From Pseudoclavibacter sp. AY1F1 (GTDB lineage Bacteria > Actinomycetota > Actinomycetes > Actinomycetales > Microbacteriaceae): a stretch of 64,000 nucleotides of DNA. Both the position numbers and the translations under genes were made by a program. Positions 52,276 to 61,013 of this stretch are shown in pieces. The stretch's first letter is position 1; the number at the start of each line of letters is the position of its first letter. The notes below the pieces were generated by a model. That model worked only from the letters and a program-made list of their open reading frames with translations. It had not been told where the DNA came from and did not search any database. The DNA lies in NCBI RefSeq assembly GCF_002931075.1, contig NZ_PSTQ01000014.1:1-64000 (forward strand), given 5' to 3'.

Positions 52276-53154
52276 TCACGGCCCGAACGGGAACGGCGGC
52301 TTGTGGGCTCGGTACGACTCGATCCGGTCTGGATGCTCGCGGGCGATGAGGATGCGGCTCTCGTCTCCGGGGATCGTGGGGTCGTAGATGACGGTGACGG
52401 CGTCACCAGCCGCGGGCAGGGATTCCTCGTGGAACAATCCCCACGGTGTGGTCCAGCGGGTCTGCCCGTTGACGTCAGTGAACTGGATCGTCCAGCGGCT
52501 CACGACCCGTGTGCTCTCGCGCGGACGCTCGACGCCCTGAGTGACGATGCCACTGGTTCGGGTGCCTGTCGCGAAGACAGCTTCGAACGTCGACGTGGTG
52601 CGTCGCGTGCGCCTTGCGCGAGCGATACGCCGCCACACCGACAGCGCGAGCCCAAGCGTGAGCAGCGAGGGCAGCACCCATGGCAGCACCTCGATCGCCC
52701 AAGGAGTCTCATCGACGACCGGAGGTCCGTCGCCGTTCGACATGATTGGGCCCCCGCTGATTGTGGTGAGCAACAGCAGCGCCGCGAGCGACCCCCACGC
52801 GCCCACGGCGGCTCCGCCGAACCAGACTGGCTGCCCGTCGGTGAGCGCGCGAGTGAAGTCAGGTGCGCCCGTGTAGGCGCGCCTCGCGACCGCCTGCGCG
52901 ATCAGGAAGCCGACCGACATGAAGATTCCGGCCGGGATGAGCAGCGGCAGCAGCGCGACGAGGGGGAAGGTGTTGGTCTCCTCGAGCTTCGTGATGAAGA
53001 ACAGGGAGCTCAATCCCACGGCGCCGAGGAAACCCCCTGCAGCCAGGCCGAAGTCCATCAGCAGGAGCACGGCGAGCGCCGGCCCGCCGCCGACGCGCCG
53101 TCGCTTCGCGGCGTCTCGCTGCGCCGCCACGTCTCTGGGGTTGAAGGTGCTCAT
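52276..53154 (-). CDS. Membrane protein with DUF3592-like domain (paralogue 2)
   Basis: A 292-residue protein with four hydrophobic segments (about 27-50, 62-90, 115-135, 158-175) and a soluble C-terminal beta domain: GIVTQGVERPRESTRVVSRW, TIQFTDVNGQTRWTTPWGLF, DAVTVIYDPTIPGDESRIL. The last part resembles DUF3592. ATG 53154 overlaps the stop of the related gene upstream, so the two are co-translated and may form a heteromer. No function is known. Confidence 0.75.
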   Translation of the reverse strand: MSTFNPRDVAAQRDAAKRRRVGGGPALAVLLLMDFGLAAGGFLGAVGLSSLFFITKLEETNTFPLVALLPLLIPAGIFMSVGFLIAQAVARRAYTGAPDFTRALTDGQPVWFGGAAVGAWGSLAALLLLTTISGGPIMSNGDGPPVVDETPWAIEVLPWVLPSLLTLGLALSVWRRIARARRTRRTTSTFEAVFATGTRTSGIVTQGVERPRESTRVVSRWTIQFTDVNGQTRWTTPWGLFHEESLPAAGDAVTVIYDPTIPGDESRILIAREHPDRIESYRAHKPPFPFGP

Positions 53155-53996
53155 GCGTAGTCGTCCGCTCGGTCTCGCGTCGACCGCGACACGAAGATTC
53201 GCGACGCGTCGCCCGGGTTCGCGGCGTTGAACAGCACCCACACGCGCTGCCCCGGCTTCGGGGCGGTCTGCCAGTCCATGGTGCTGGTGCGCTTCACCCA
53301 GCGTTGCACGCCCTGCGCGTCGGTGAACGTGAAGCGCCACGACGCGATCGTGCGCGTGCCGGGGGAGATCGCGACCCCCTCGGTGACGGTGCCAGGCGTC
53401 GGGTGGCCTGCCGCGAGCATCCGCCGCACTGCATCACCTCGCCGCGAGTATCGGAGTCGGAGCAACGTGCACGTGACGAACGCGGCCACGGTGAGGAGCG
53501 CTGCAAGCGCGGGCAGCCAGACGGGGAGCCAGTAGGACACCCATGCGCTGGACGACCAGGACTCGACGGTCGCGAACTGCTCGTTGCGCGTGAACCCGAC
53601 GAGCTGCGGCTGCGACCACAGACCAGTGAAGGCGAGCAGCCCGGTTGTGGTGCCCGCGAGAGTGATCGTGAACGGGTCGACCGGCGGGAGCGGCTGCGGG
53701 GTGCCGATGAGTCTCGCGTAGACGAGGAAGTAGAGCGGGAGTGCGCCGAACAGCAGAACAAACGCAGCCGGGAGTGCGTACCAGGCGTCGTTGATCCACG
53801 GCTCGGCGTCGAAGTCGCGGATGCCGAGGGCCATCTGGCGACCCGAGTTCCGCTCCGCGATCAGCCCGAAGCCCAGGGCGGTGCCGAGGACGAAGAGCAG
53901 GAAGCCGACGCCCCAGAGCGAGGCGCGCGTGCGCGGGCTGCCGATGCGGCGCTCAGCTCGCGCTCGCCGTGCCTGGACCGGGTCGATGGTGCTCAT
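53151..53996 (-). CDS. Membrane protein with DUF3592-like domain (paralogue 1)
   Basis: A 281-residue relative of the gene that follows it. The same layout: basic N-terminus, four hydrophobic segments, then GTVTEGVAISPGTRTIASWR, FTFTDAQGVQRWVKRTS, GQRVWVLFNAANPGDASRIF. The two C-terminal domains align over about 70 residues (FTD..G..RW, GD.SRI), pointing to an old duplication. ATG 53996 starts MSTIDPVQARRAR; the paralogue starts MSTFNPRDVAAQR. Function unknown. Confidence 0.75.
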   Translation of the reverse strand: MSTIDPVQARRARAERRIGSPRTRASLWGVGFLLFVLGTALGFGLIAERNSGRQMALGIRDFDAEPWINDAWYALPAAFVLLFGALPLYFLVYARLIGTPQPLPPVDPFTITLAGTTTGLLAFTGLWSQPQLVGFTRNEQFATVESWSSSAWVSYWLPVWLPALAALLTVAAFVTCTLLRLRYSRRGDAVRRMLAAGHPTPGTVTEGVAISPGTRTIASWRFTFTDAQGVQRWVKRTSTMDWQTAPKPGQRVWVLFNAANPGDASRIFVSRSTRDRADDYA

Positions 53997-54075
53997 GGCT
54001 GGATAGTGACAGGCGGATGCGCCCGGCGCCAGTCCCGAATGCTTCGACTTCGCCGCGCCCCCACCCCGAAAGTCG

Positions 54076-54128
54076 AAAGTGGACTCGCGATCGTCAAACT
54101 TCGCGTGTGACGACCACAAGTCCACTTT
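54076..54128. repeat. Nested inverted-repeat element
   Basis: Outer arms AAAGTGGACT (54076-54085) and AGTCCACTTT (54119-54128), inner arms CGTCA (54092-54096) and TGACG (54108-54112). The inner loop contains GTCAAACTTCG, also found at 35041. It lies between the uracil permease gene and the membrane-protein pair. Confidence 0.6.
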
Positions 54129-54163
54129 GGAGTCTGCGGCGCGGGCGGAGTTGACCGAGCGGG

Positions 54164-55498
54164 TTAGCGCGTGCCGCGCTCCGCATCCACTGCCCCGTCG
54201 GCACCCGCGACGAGGTCTTCGCCCGCGTCCTCCGCGTCGGATCCGCGGAGCTTCGCGATGCCGCTCATGAGGTGGTAGACGACAAGCGTCGCCACGGTGC
54301 CGAGGACGATGCCGCCGAATGTGACCTGGCCGCTGTTGATCGTGAAGTCGCCGATCGCGACGATGAGGCCGACGCCCGCCGTGAACTGGTTCGTGGGCGA
54401 CGAGAAGTCGACCTTGTTCTCGAGCCAGATGCGCACACCGATGATGCCGATGAGCCCGTAGAGGGCGGTCGTGATGCCGCCGAGCACGCCGCCCGGCACG
54501 CTCGCGATGAGCACGCCGACCTTCGGTGAGAGCGCGAGGAGGATCGCGGCGATCGCTGCCACCCAGTAGGCGGCCGTCGAGTAGACGCGCGTCGCCGACA
54601 TGACGCCGATGTTCTCGCCGTACGTGGTGGTGGGGGAGCCGCCGCCGAAGCCGGAGAGCACCGTCGCGAGGCCGTCAGCGAGCAGCGCGCGGCCGGCCAT
54701 CGGGTCGAGGTTGCGGTTCGTGAGCTGCCCGACGCCCTTGACGTGGCCCACGTTCTCGGCGATGAGCGCGAGCACAACCGGCACGAACATGAGGTACACG
54801 AGCAGGTGCTCAGCGGCGAAGACGGGGGCTGTGAAGGTCGGCAGGCCGATCCACGCGGCATCGTCGAATCCTGCGAGATCGACCTGGCCCATGAACGCGG
54901 CGACGATGTAGCCGACGACCACGCCGATGAGGATCGACAAGCGGCCGACCATGCCCTTGAACGCCACCGCGACGACGATGACGGTCAGCAGCGTGATCGA
55001 CGCCACGATCGGCGACGCCTCGAAGTTGTTTTTCGCGGCAGGGGCGAGGTTGAAGCCGATGAGCGCGACGATCGTGCCGGCGACGACGGGCGGCATGAGG
55101 AGGTTGATCCAGCGCGTTCCCGCAAGGTTCACGATGAGGCCGACGATCGCGAGCAGTGCGCCGACGACGATGATGCCGGCGAGCGCCACGCCCTGGCCGT
55201 CAGAGGCGACGGCCGCGAGGATCGGAGCGATGAACGCGAACGACGAGCCGAGGTAGCTGGGCACTCGGTTGCGGGTGATGAGGAGGAACAGCATCGTGCC
55301 GATGCCCGAGAACAGCAGCGTCGTTGACGGCGGGAAGCCCGTCAGCAGGGGCACGAGGAACGTCGCGCCGAACATCGCGACGACGTGCTGCGCTCCGAGG
55401 CCGATCGTCCGGGGCCAGGTGAGCCGCTCCTCGGGGAGCACGATCTCGCTCGCGGGGACGTTCTTTCCGTCTCCGTGCAGTTTCCAGGGCAGTGCCAC
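54164..55498 (-). CDS. Uracil/xanthine permease (NCS2 family, UraA-like)
   Basis: A 444-residue NCS2 nucleobase:cation symporter with about 14 hydrophobic segments. Typical blocks are LGAQHVVAMFGATFLVPLLT, YLGSSFAFIAPILAA, VALIAENVGHVKGVGQLT (uracil-site Glu) and LSGFGGGSPTTTYGENIGVM. The N-terminus HGDGKNVPASEIVLPEERLT is cytosolic. It is divergent from the AzgA-type gene across a 340-nt gap, so uptake of pyrimidines and purines is encoded side by side. ATG 55498 follows GGAGG-poor sequence, but no better start is seen. Confidence 0.93.
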   Translation of the reverse strand: MALPWKLHGDGKNVPASEIVLPEERLTWPRTIGLGAQHVVAMFGATFLVPLLTGFPPSTTLLFSGIGTMLFLLITRNRVPSYLGSSFAFIAPILAAVASDGQGVALAGIIVVGALLAIVGLIVNLAGTRWINLLMPPVVAGTIVALIGFNLAPAAKNNFEASPIVASITLLTVIVVAVAFKGMVGRLSILIGVVVGYIVAAFMGQVDLAGFDDAAWIGLPTFTAPVFAAEHLLVYLMFVPVVLALIAENVGHVKGVGQLTNRNLDPMAGRALLADGLATVLSGFGGGSPTTTYGENIGVMSATRVYSTAAYWVAAIAAILLALSPKVGVLIASVPGGVLGGITTALYGLIGIIGVRIWLENKVDFSSPTNQFTAGVGLIVAIGDFTINSGQVTFGGIVLGTVATLVVYHLMSGIAKLRGSDAEDAGEDLVAGADGAVDAERGTR

Positions 55499-55617
55499 GG
55501 CGGTCTCGCTTCCAGGTCGTTCGGCGGGGATCGGCCTGCGCTGGGGAGCGGCGCGTGACCTCTACGAGATTAGGGGATCGGATGGCCGTGGCCGCGCGTC
55601 AGCCGCTGCTGGAGAAT

Positions 55618-55684
55618 TTCGGTGACAACCCGGCCAAATCGGTCGCCGAATCGGGCGAGAGACGTCATTTGTCACCGAAGTTTG
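55618..55684. repeat. Inverted-repeat element between the two nucleobase permease genes
   Basis: TTCGGTGACAA (55618-55628) and TTGTCACCGAA (55669-55679), 40-nt loop. The right end extends to TTGTCACCGAAGTTTG, identical over 16 nt to 35099-35114. The rest of the 340-nt gap 55499-55838 shows no gene; no guanine or xanthine riboswitch fold was recognised. Confidence 0.7.
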
Positions 55685-55838
55685 CGGGCCGACCGCGAGA
55701 GCACGCGCGCATCCGTGTGGAGGTGGCGCCGGGCCCGCGTCGAGGTCGGCCTCGAGGTCGTCGCAGAGCGGCAACGGGCACTGCGCGCGCTGGCTACGCT
55801 TGTCCCTGTACCGCGAGCAGCACGATCAGGGGAGCCGC

Positions 55839-57386
55839 ATGAGCGACAGCCACGAGTCAGCAGTGGATCACGAACAGGCGGAAGGCGGCGACGGCGGGCA
55901 CGTCGCCACTCCAACGCGTGCGACCCAGGTGGCGCCGACGAAGCGCGGCAGCGGCTCGACGTTCAAGGAGCGCCTCGACACGTTCTTCGAGATCACGCAC
56001 CGTGGCTCGAACGTGCCGCGCGAGATCCGGGGCGGGCTCGTCACGTTCATGACGATGGCGTACATCGTCATCCTGAACCCCCTGATCCTCGGCGGATTCT
56101 CGCAGGACCAGGCGACGCTCGACGTCGAGGGCGGCTGGCTGCAGGCGTCGCAGGTGGCCGCGGTCACGGGCCTCACCGCCGGGGTCATGACGATCCTGTT
56201 CGGCGTCATCGTGAACCTCCCGTTCGGTCTCGCGGCGGGCCTCGGCATCAACTCGTTCCTCGCGGTCAACGTCGTGCAGCAGGTGACGTGGGCTGAGGCG
56301 ATGGGGCTCGTGGTCATCAACGGCCTGGTCATCGTCGTCCTGTCGGCGACCCGCCTTCGCGAGATGATCTTCCACGCCGTGCCGCCGCAGCTGAAGACGG
56401 CGATCACGGTAGGCATCGGCCTGTTCCTGGCCTTCATCGGGCTCGTGGATGCGGGCTTCGTCACGTCCTCGGGGAACGCGTCGCCGCCCGTCCAGCTGGG
56501 GGTCGGCGGTTCGGTGACGACCGTTCCGACGCTCATCTTCGTGATCGGCCTCATCGTGATGGGTGTGCTCATGGCGCGCCGCGTGAAGGGTGCGCTGCTC
56601 ATCGGCATCGTCGGCACCACGATCGTCGCGGTGGTCGTCGAGGCGATCATGAAGCTCGGACCGGCGTTCGAGAACGAGGGCGGATGGTCGCTCAACGTCC
56701 CGATGCTGCCGACGCAGATCGTCTCGGTGCCAGACCTCGGCCTCATCGGCGCGTTTAACTTCGGGGCGTTCGAGCGCATCGGCATTCTGGCCGGCGTGAT
56801 GCTCGTCTTCACGCTGGTCTTCACGAACTTCTTCGACGCGGTCGGCTCGCTCACGGGCCTGACGCGTGAGGCTGGTCTGCAGGACAAGGAAGGCAACTTC
56901 CCTCGCCTCAAGTCGTCGCTGGTCGTCGAGGGCATCGGAGCCGTCGCGGGTGGGGCGACGTCGAGCTCGTCGAACACGATCTTCGTCGACTCTGCGGCGG
57001 GCGTCGGCGAAGGCGCCCGCACGGGTCTCGCGAGCGTCGTCACCGGCGTGATGTTCCTGCTGGCGATGTTCTTCACGCCGCTGACGCAGATCGTCCCGCT
57101 CGAGGTTGCGGCCGCCGCGCTTGTGGTTGTCGGTGTGCTGATGGTGTCGCAGGTGCGCGAGCTGAAGTGGGACGACTTCTCGGTCGCCCTCCCGGTCTTC
57201 CTGACGATCGTGATCATGCCGCTCACTTACTCGATCGCGAACGGCATCGGCGCCGGCTTCATCTCGTGGGTGCTCGTGCAGACCCTGACCGGCAAAGCGC
57301 GCAAGGTCTCGCCGCTCCTGTGGATCGTCGCCGTCGGCTTCCTCATCTACTTCGCCCGCGGCCCCATCGAGGGCATGTTCGCGTAG
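55839..57386 (+). CDS. NCS2 family purine permease (AzgA/GhxP-like)
   Basis: A 515-residue permease for guanine/hypoxanthine or adenine. Blocks: REIRGGLVTFMTMAYIVILN, LPFGLAAGLGINSFLAVNVV, FTNFFDAVGSLTGLTREAGL, GATSSSSNTIFVDSAAGVGE and an amphipathic C-terminal segment. The first 45 residues are a polar, poorly conserved extension. ATG 55839 follows AGGGGA. It is divergent from the uracil permease gene. Confidence 0.93.
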   Translation: MSDSHESAVDHEQAEGGDGGHVATPTRATQVAPTKRGSGSTFKERLDTFFEITHRGSNVPREIRGGLVTFMTMAYIVILNPLILGGFSQDQATLDVEGGWLQASQVAAVTGLTAGVMTILFGVIVNLPFGLAAGLGINSFLAVNVVQQVTWAEAMGLVVINGLVIVVLSATRLREMIFHAVPPQLKTAITVGIGLFLAFIGLVDAGFVTSSGNASPPVQLGVGGSVTTVPTLIFVIGLIVMGVLMARRVKGALLIGIVGTTIVAVVVEAIMKLGPAFENEGGWSLNVPMLPTQIVSVPDLGLIGAFNFGAFERIGILAGVMLVFTLVFTNFFDAVGSLTGLTREAGLQDKEGNFPRLKSSLVVEGIGAVAGGATSSSSNTIFVDSAAGVGEGARTGLASVVTGVMFLLAMFFTPLTQIVPLEVAAAALVVVGVLMVSQVRELKWDDFSVALPVFLTIVIMPLTYSIANGIGAGFISWVLVQTLTGKARKVSPLLWIVAVGFLIYFARGPIEGMFA

Positions 57387-57465
57387 ACGGCGGCACGCCG
57401 ATGAGATGGGGCCGCGATGGGAAGCTGGTGACTCGAATCTCCCGCCGCTGACCTCGGAGCGTCCC

Positions 57466-59085
57466 ATGCCCTCTGCTGAGCCTCCTGCGCCGACCCAGCC
57501 GCCCGCGCCTGCGCAGAAGCAGCATGCGCCGGCCCCTGCGCATCCGCTGGTCGAGACTCCGAACGGCACGCTCCGCGGCGACGTGGCCGGGCAGACCGAG
57601 CGTTGGCTGGGCATCCGCTACGCGGAGCGGCCGACCGCTGAGCTGCGCTGGCGGGCCCCCGTCCCGGTCTCGCCGTGGAGCGGGGTCGTTGATGCGCGCA
57701 TCTCCGGTCCAATCGCCCCGCAGGCTCGCGTCAAGGCGATGGACGTCGGGGAGAACGCCCTCACCGACGAAGACTGCCTGTTCCTGAACGTGTGGAGACC
57801 GACCGCGACCGGGGCCCCCGAGGCCCCGCCGCGCGCCGTGATGGTGTGGGTGCACGGCGGCGCCTACGTGCTCGGCGGCACGACGCAACCGGTGTTCGAC
57901 GGGGCGGCGCTCGCCGACCGCGGCGACATCATCGTCGTCACGCTCGGTTACCGGCTGGGCGGCCTCGGGTTCCTGGAGCTCTCGACGCTCGACGGTGCGG
58001 ACGGGCACTTCGACTCGAACCTCGCGCTCCGAGACGTGCTGTGTGCCCTCGAATGGGTGCAGTCCAACATCGGCGCGTTTGGCGGCGACCCGGCGCGGGT
58101 GACCATCTTCGGGGAGTCGGCGGGCGCTGGCATCGTGTCGACGCTGCTCGCGACGCCATCGGCGAGCGGCCTGTTCTCGGCCGCGATCGTCGAGAGCTCA
58201 CCAGCGACCAGCGTGTACGGGCTCGGGCGGGCGAAGATCGTCGCGGAGCGGTTCGTCGAAAAGCTGGGGATCACGCCGGACGGCTTGGCGGCGCTGCGCA
58301 CCCTCCCCGTCTCGAGCATTGTGGAGACGTCCGGTGAGCTGTTCGCGGAGATCCCGACCGAGTTCCCCGGCACGCTCGCCTTCGCGCCCGTCGTCGACGG
58401 CGAGCTGGTGCCAGAGCATCCGGTTACTGTCCTCAGCGAGGGCCGCGGGCTGCCCGTGCCGCTCATCATCGGCACCAACCGCGATGAGGCGACGTTCTTC
58501 AAGCTCGCCAAGTCACCTTTGCTGCCGGTCGGTGAGAAAGCGCTGACGACGATGATCACCGAGATCGCCGCCGAGAACCCGTCGATCGACATGCCGGACA
58601 GGGAGCATATCCTCGACGCCTACGAGGGGGTCAGGCAGCGGATGGTCGGGCTCGGCATCGCGCGCGACGTCGGCTTCCGCATGCCGACAGTCTGGATCGC
58701 GGAAGGCCACGCGCGGATCGCACCGACCTACCTTTACCGGTTCGACTTCGCGACGCCCCTGCTCAAGGTGCTGCGACTCGGTGCCACGCACGGAACAGAG
58801 GTTGCGTCTGTGTGGGGCAACCTCGACACCGACCCTCGCGGTCTTGCCTACAAGCTCGGCGGACGCCGACAGGCCGGGGAGGTCTCCGACCGGATGCTCG
58901 CCCTCTGGACGTCGTTCGCCCGCGAAGGACAGCCCACCGACGCAGGCCTACCGGGGGCGGTGCTGTGGCCTGCGTTCGGTGAGGCCCGTTCGACGCTGGT
59001 CATTGACCACACCGATCGTGTGGTCGATGACCTCGACGCGGACCTGCGCACAGCCTGGGGCAATCGGGCCTTCTCGCTCAGCTGA
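57466..59085 (+). CDS. Type B carboxylesterase
   Basis: A 539-residue alpha/beta-hydrolase of the carboxylesterase/para-nitrobenzyl esterase family. The oxyanion hole is MVWVHGGAYVLGG, the nucleophile Ser lies in IFGESAGAG, the acid Glu in TNRDEATFF and the His in LGATHGTEV. EDCLFLNVWRP is the family signature near the N-terminus. The first 25 residues are Pro/Ala/Gln-rich and do not look like a signal peptide. ATG 57466 follows GGAG. It acts on an ester substrate that cannot be told from sequence. Confidence 0.92.
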   Translation: MPSAEPPAPTQPPAPAQKQHAPAPAHPLVETPNGTLRGDVAGQTERWLGIRYAERPTAELRWRAPVPVSPWSGVVDARISGPIAPQARVKAMDVGENALTDEDCLFLNVWRPTATGAPEAPPRAVMVWVHGGAYVLGGTTQPVFDGAALADRGDIIVVTLGYRLGGLGFLELSTLDGADGHFDSNLALRDVLCALEWVQSNIGAFGGDPARVTIFGESAGAGIVSTLLATPSASGLFSAAIVESSPATSVYGLGRAKIVAERFVEKLGITPDGLAALRTLPVSSIVETSGELFAEIPTEFPGTLAFAPVVDGELVPEHPVTVLSEGRGLPVPLIIGTNRDEATFFKLAKSPLLPVGEKALTTMITEIAAENPSIDMPDREHILDAYEGVRQRMVGLGIARDVGFRMPTVWIAEGHARIAPTYLYRFDFATPLLKVLRLGATHGTEVASVWGNLDTDPRGLAYKLGGRRQAGEVSDRMLALWTSFAREGQPTDAGLPGAVLWPAFGEARSTLVIDHTDRVVDDLDADLRTAWGNRAFSLS

Positions 59086-59170
59086 GCTGAGCTGAGGAGC
59101 CCAGCGCGGCAGGCACGACCCAGACCCGTTAGCGGCCCGGCCGGCCCGGCCCGGCCCAGCTCAGCTCAGC
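59081..59170. terminator. Perfect 14-bp inverted repeat between convergent genes
   Basis: GCTGAGCTGAGCTG (59081-59094) overlaps the carboxylesterase stop and pairs with CAGCTCAGCTCAGC (59157-59170). The 62-nt loop holds a GGCCC/GGCCGG repeat. It is in the right place for a two-way terminator of the esterase and the convergent TM2 gene. Confidence 0.6.
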
Positions 59171-59221
59171 CAGCCCAGACCGGCCCGGCCGTACTGCTGT
59201 TCCGCCGTGTTCCGAACGCGT

Positions 59222-59758
59222 CTAGTACTGGCCCGGGTACGGCCCGCCGCCGCCCGCCGGCCCGTATCCCGGGTTCGCTGCGTAGGCCCCGGCCCCGGCG
59301 AGGCGAGCGTTGGCCTCGCGCACGAACTGTGGGATGAGGAAGAGCTCGACGATGACCCACATGGCGACGCCGAAGACGAGCAGCAGCCCGATGCCGAGCC
59401 ACGACGTCGCGAAGCCGACCAGGTAGAGCACAAGCTGCGTCACTGCGATGCCGGTGCGGCCGAGGTAGAAGTTGTGGATGCCGAGCCCGCCGAGGAAGAT
59501 CGCGAGCACATACGTGATGCCGACTTCCTTGCCGCCGCTGACGACAACCGTCTGCTGGTACAGCACGGGCGCATTGGCGGCGGGCGCCTGGTTCGGGGCG
59601 TAGTGGCCCCACTGCGCTCCGTCCCAGTAGCGCTGTCTTCCTGTCGGGTCTGGGTACCAGCCAGCTGCGGGCGATGAGGGCGCGTTGGTCGCGTGCGACG
59701 AGCCGTAGGGGCCGTCGTCCGGTTGTGACGCGTATGGATCCGTTGGAACGAGGCTCAT
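59222..59758 (-). CDS. DUF2510 and TM2 domain membrane protein
   Basis: A 178-residue protein. The N-terminal DUF2510 motif reads AGWYPDPTGRQRYWDGAQWG. A TM2 domain follows with ILAIFLGGLGIHNFYLG-like sequence (YVLAIFLGGLGIHNFYLGRT) and two helices, then a Gly/Pro/Tyr-rich tail ending GPYPGQY. This combination is typical of actinobacteria. The role is unknown. ATG 59758 starts MSLVPTDPYASQP. Confidence 0.88.
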   Translation of the reverse strand: MSLVPTDPYASQPDDGPYGSSHATNAPSSPAAGWYPDPTGRQRYWDGAQWGHYAPNQAPAANAPVLYQQTVVVSGGKEVGITYVLAIFLGGLGIHNFYLGRTGIAVTQLVLYLVGFATSWLGIGLLLVFGVAMWVIVELFLIPQFVREANARLAGAGAYAANPGYGPAGGGGPYPGQY

Positions 59759-59863
59759 CGGGCACTTCCCTGCTGTCGAGTGGATGCGGAACTCATGCTA
59801 GCGAGCACGACCGACATTCGACGGGCCTGTGGGGATTCTCGGGACTGTGGGGTTCCCCCGGGG

Positions 59864-60790
59864 CTAGTGGTGCGGATGCGCGTCCTGGGCCTTCCGGAGT
59901 GCGCGGCGCACGAGCATCCACTCGGAGATGAGGAGCGCTGCGACGATCGCAGCGCCGAGCAGGAACCACAGGACCGGGCCGAGAACGTCACCCGACGCCC
60001 AGAGCAGTTCGCGGTCGTCGGTCTGCCACGGCCACAGGGCACGCAGCGATCCGGCCATGAGGCCCGTCATGAGTGCGAGCGTCACACGGCGGTGCTTCGA
60101 GAGGAGCCACAGCAGCACCTGCACGAAGAGGGCGAGGCCCGTGACGGCACCGACCGCGAACAGCGCGATGTAGCCGAAGTCGAGGGAGTTGAGGGCGCGC
60201 AGCGTCGGCTCGTACATGCCCGTCGTGACGAGCACAAACGAGCCGGAGACCCCGGGCAGCACCAGCGCGCAGATCGCGACGGCGGCCGACACGAAGATGG
60301 CGATGGGGGATGGGTCGGCGTCGTTCGCCGATGGGAGGCCCGTGAGCACGAAGCTCAGGACCGCGGCCGGCACGGCGATCGCGTAGTCGCGCAGCTGCCA
60401 GCGTGCCCCGAGCATCCGCGCGGGAACGATGAGCGACACGGCGATGAGCCCAGCGAAGAGGGCCCGCGATGGCATGGGGTGTGCCTCGATGAGGGGCGCG
60501 ACGAGGCGGGCGGCGACGACGATCGCCGCGAGCATCCCGACGCCGATGGGGAGTACGACGCCCCACTTGACCTGCCCGAAGTGCTCGCGCGCCCGGGCGA
60601 GGCCGCGGCGTCGCACCGTGTCGACGGCTGCGCGCACCACACCCCGCACGAGGTGCCCCGCGGAGTCGATGAGGGTTTCGTAGACGCCGATCAGCAGCGC
60701 GATCGTGCCGCCGCTGACGCCCGGGATGATCTCCGACACGCCGATGAGTGCGCCCCGGAGGAGATTGACGAGGACGTTGAGCGCTGACAA
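59864..60790 (-). CDS. DUF368 family membrane protein
   Basis: A 308-residue integral membrane protein with eight to ten hydrophobic segments. The DUF368 hallmark NLLRGALIGVSEIIPGVSGG, TIALLIGVYETLI opens the protein and a second SGxS loop, LVLPGVSGSFVLVTTGMYEP, follows in the middle. DUF368 proteins have been linked to export or flipping of polyprenyl-phosphate lipid carriers. The only suitable start is TTG 60790, with GAAGGG upstream. The C-terminus ends in a His-rich tail. Confidence 0.87.
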   Translation of the reverse strand: MSALNVLVNLLRGALIGVSEIIPGVSGGTIALLIGVYETLIDSAGHLVRGVVRAAVDTVRRRGLARAREHFGQVKWGVVLPIGVGMLAAIVVAARLVAPLIEAHPMPSRALFAGLIAVSLIVPARMLGARWQLRDYAIAVPAAVLSFVLTGLPSANDADPSPIAIFVSAAVAICALVLPGVSGSFVLVTTGMYEPTLRALNSLDFGYIALFAVGAVTGLALFVQVLLWLLSKHRRVTLALMTGLMAGSLRALWPWQTDDRELLWASGDVLGPVLWFLLGAAIVAALLISEWMLVRRALRKAQDAHPHH

Positions 60791-61013
60791 GCCGGCCCTT
60801 CTCGGGCGCCGGGGTCGTGACGGCGCCGGATGCGCGTGCGCCCGGGGGAGGCGGCACAAAGCCCCCAGTCTGCCAGGCGGGGACAGCTGACGCACGTTGG
60901 CGTGGGTGTTTGGCCGCCCGCACGCGGGCGAGCCACTCCCCGTTTTCACAGTGGATTCACGCAATCCACCCGCACTCAGCCCGGCTGGGTTTCGCGCGCG
61001 TACCGTATCCGCC

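Noticed and set aside
55499-55838. Purine riboswitch in front of the AzgA-type gene
   Set aside because: No guanine-riboswitch loop sequences or three-way junction could be found; the gap is explained by the inverted-repeat element and spacer sequence.
55857-57614. A 585-codon minus-strand frame opposite the purine permease
   Set aside because: Composition is Arg/Asp/His-rich and it covers a complete conserved permease on the plus strand.
59620-59636. Another LacI-type box (CAGTAGCGCTGTC)
   Set aside because: It lies inside the TM2 protein gene, only the core fits and it has no promoter context.
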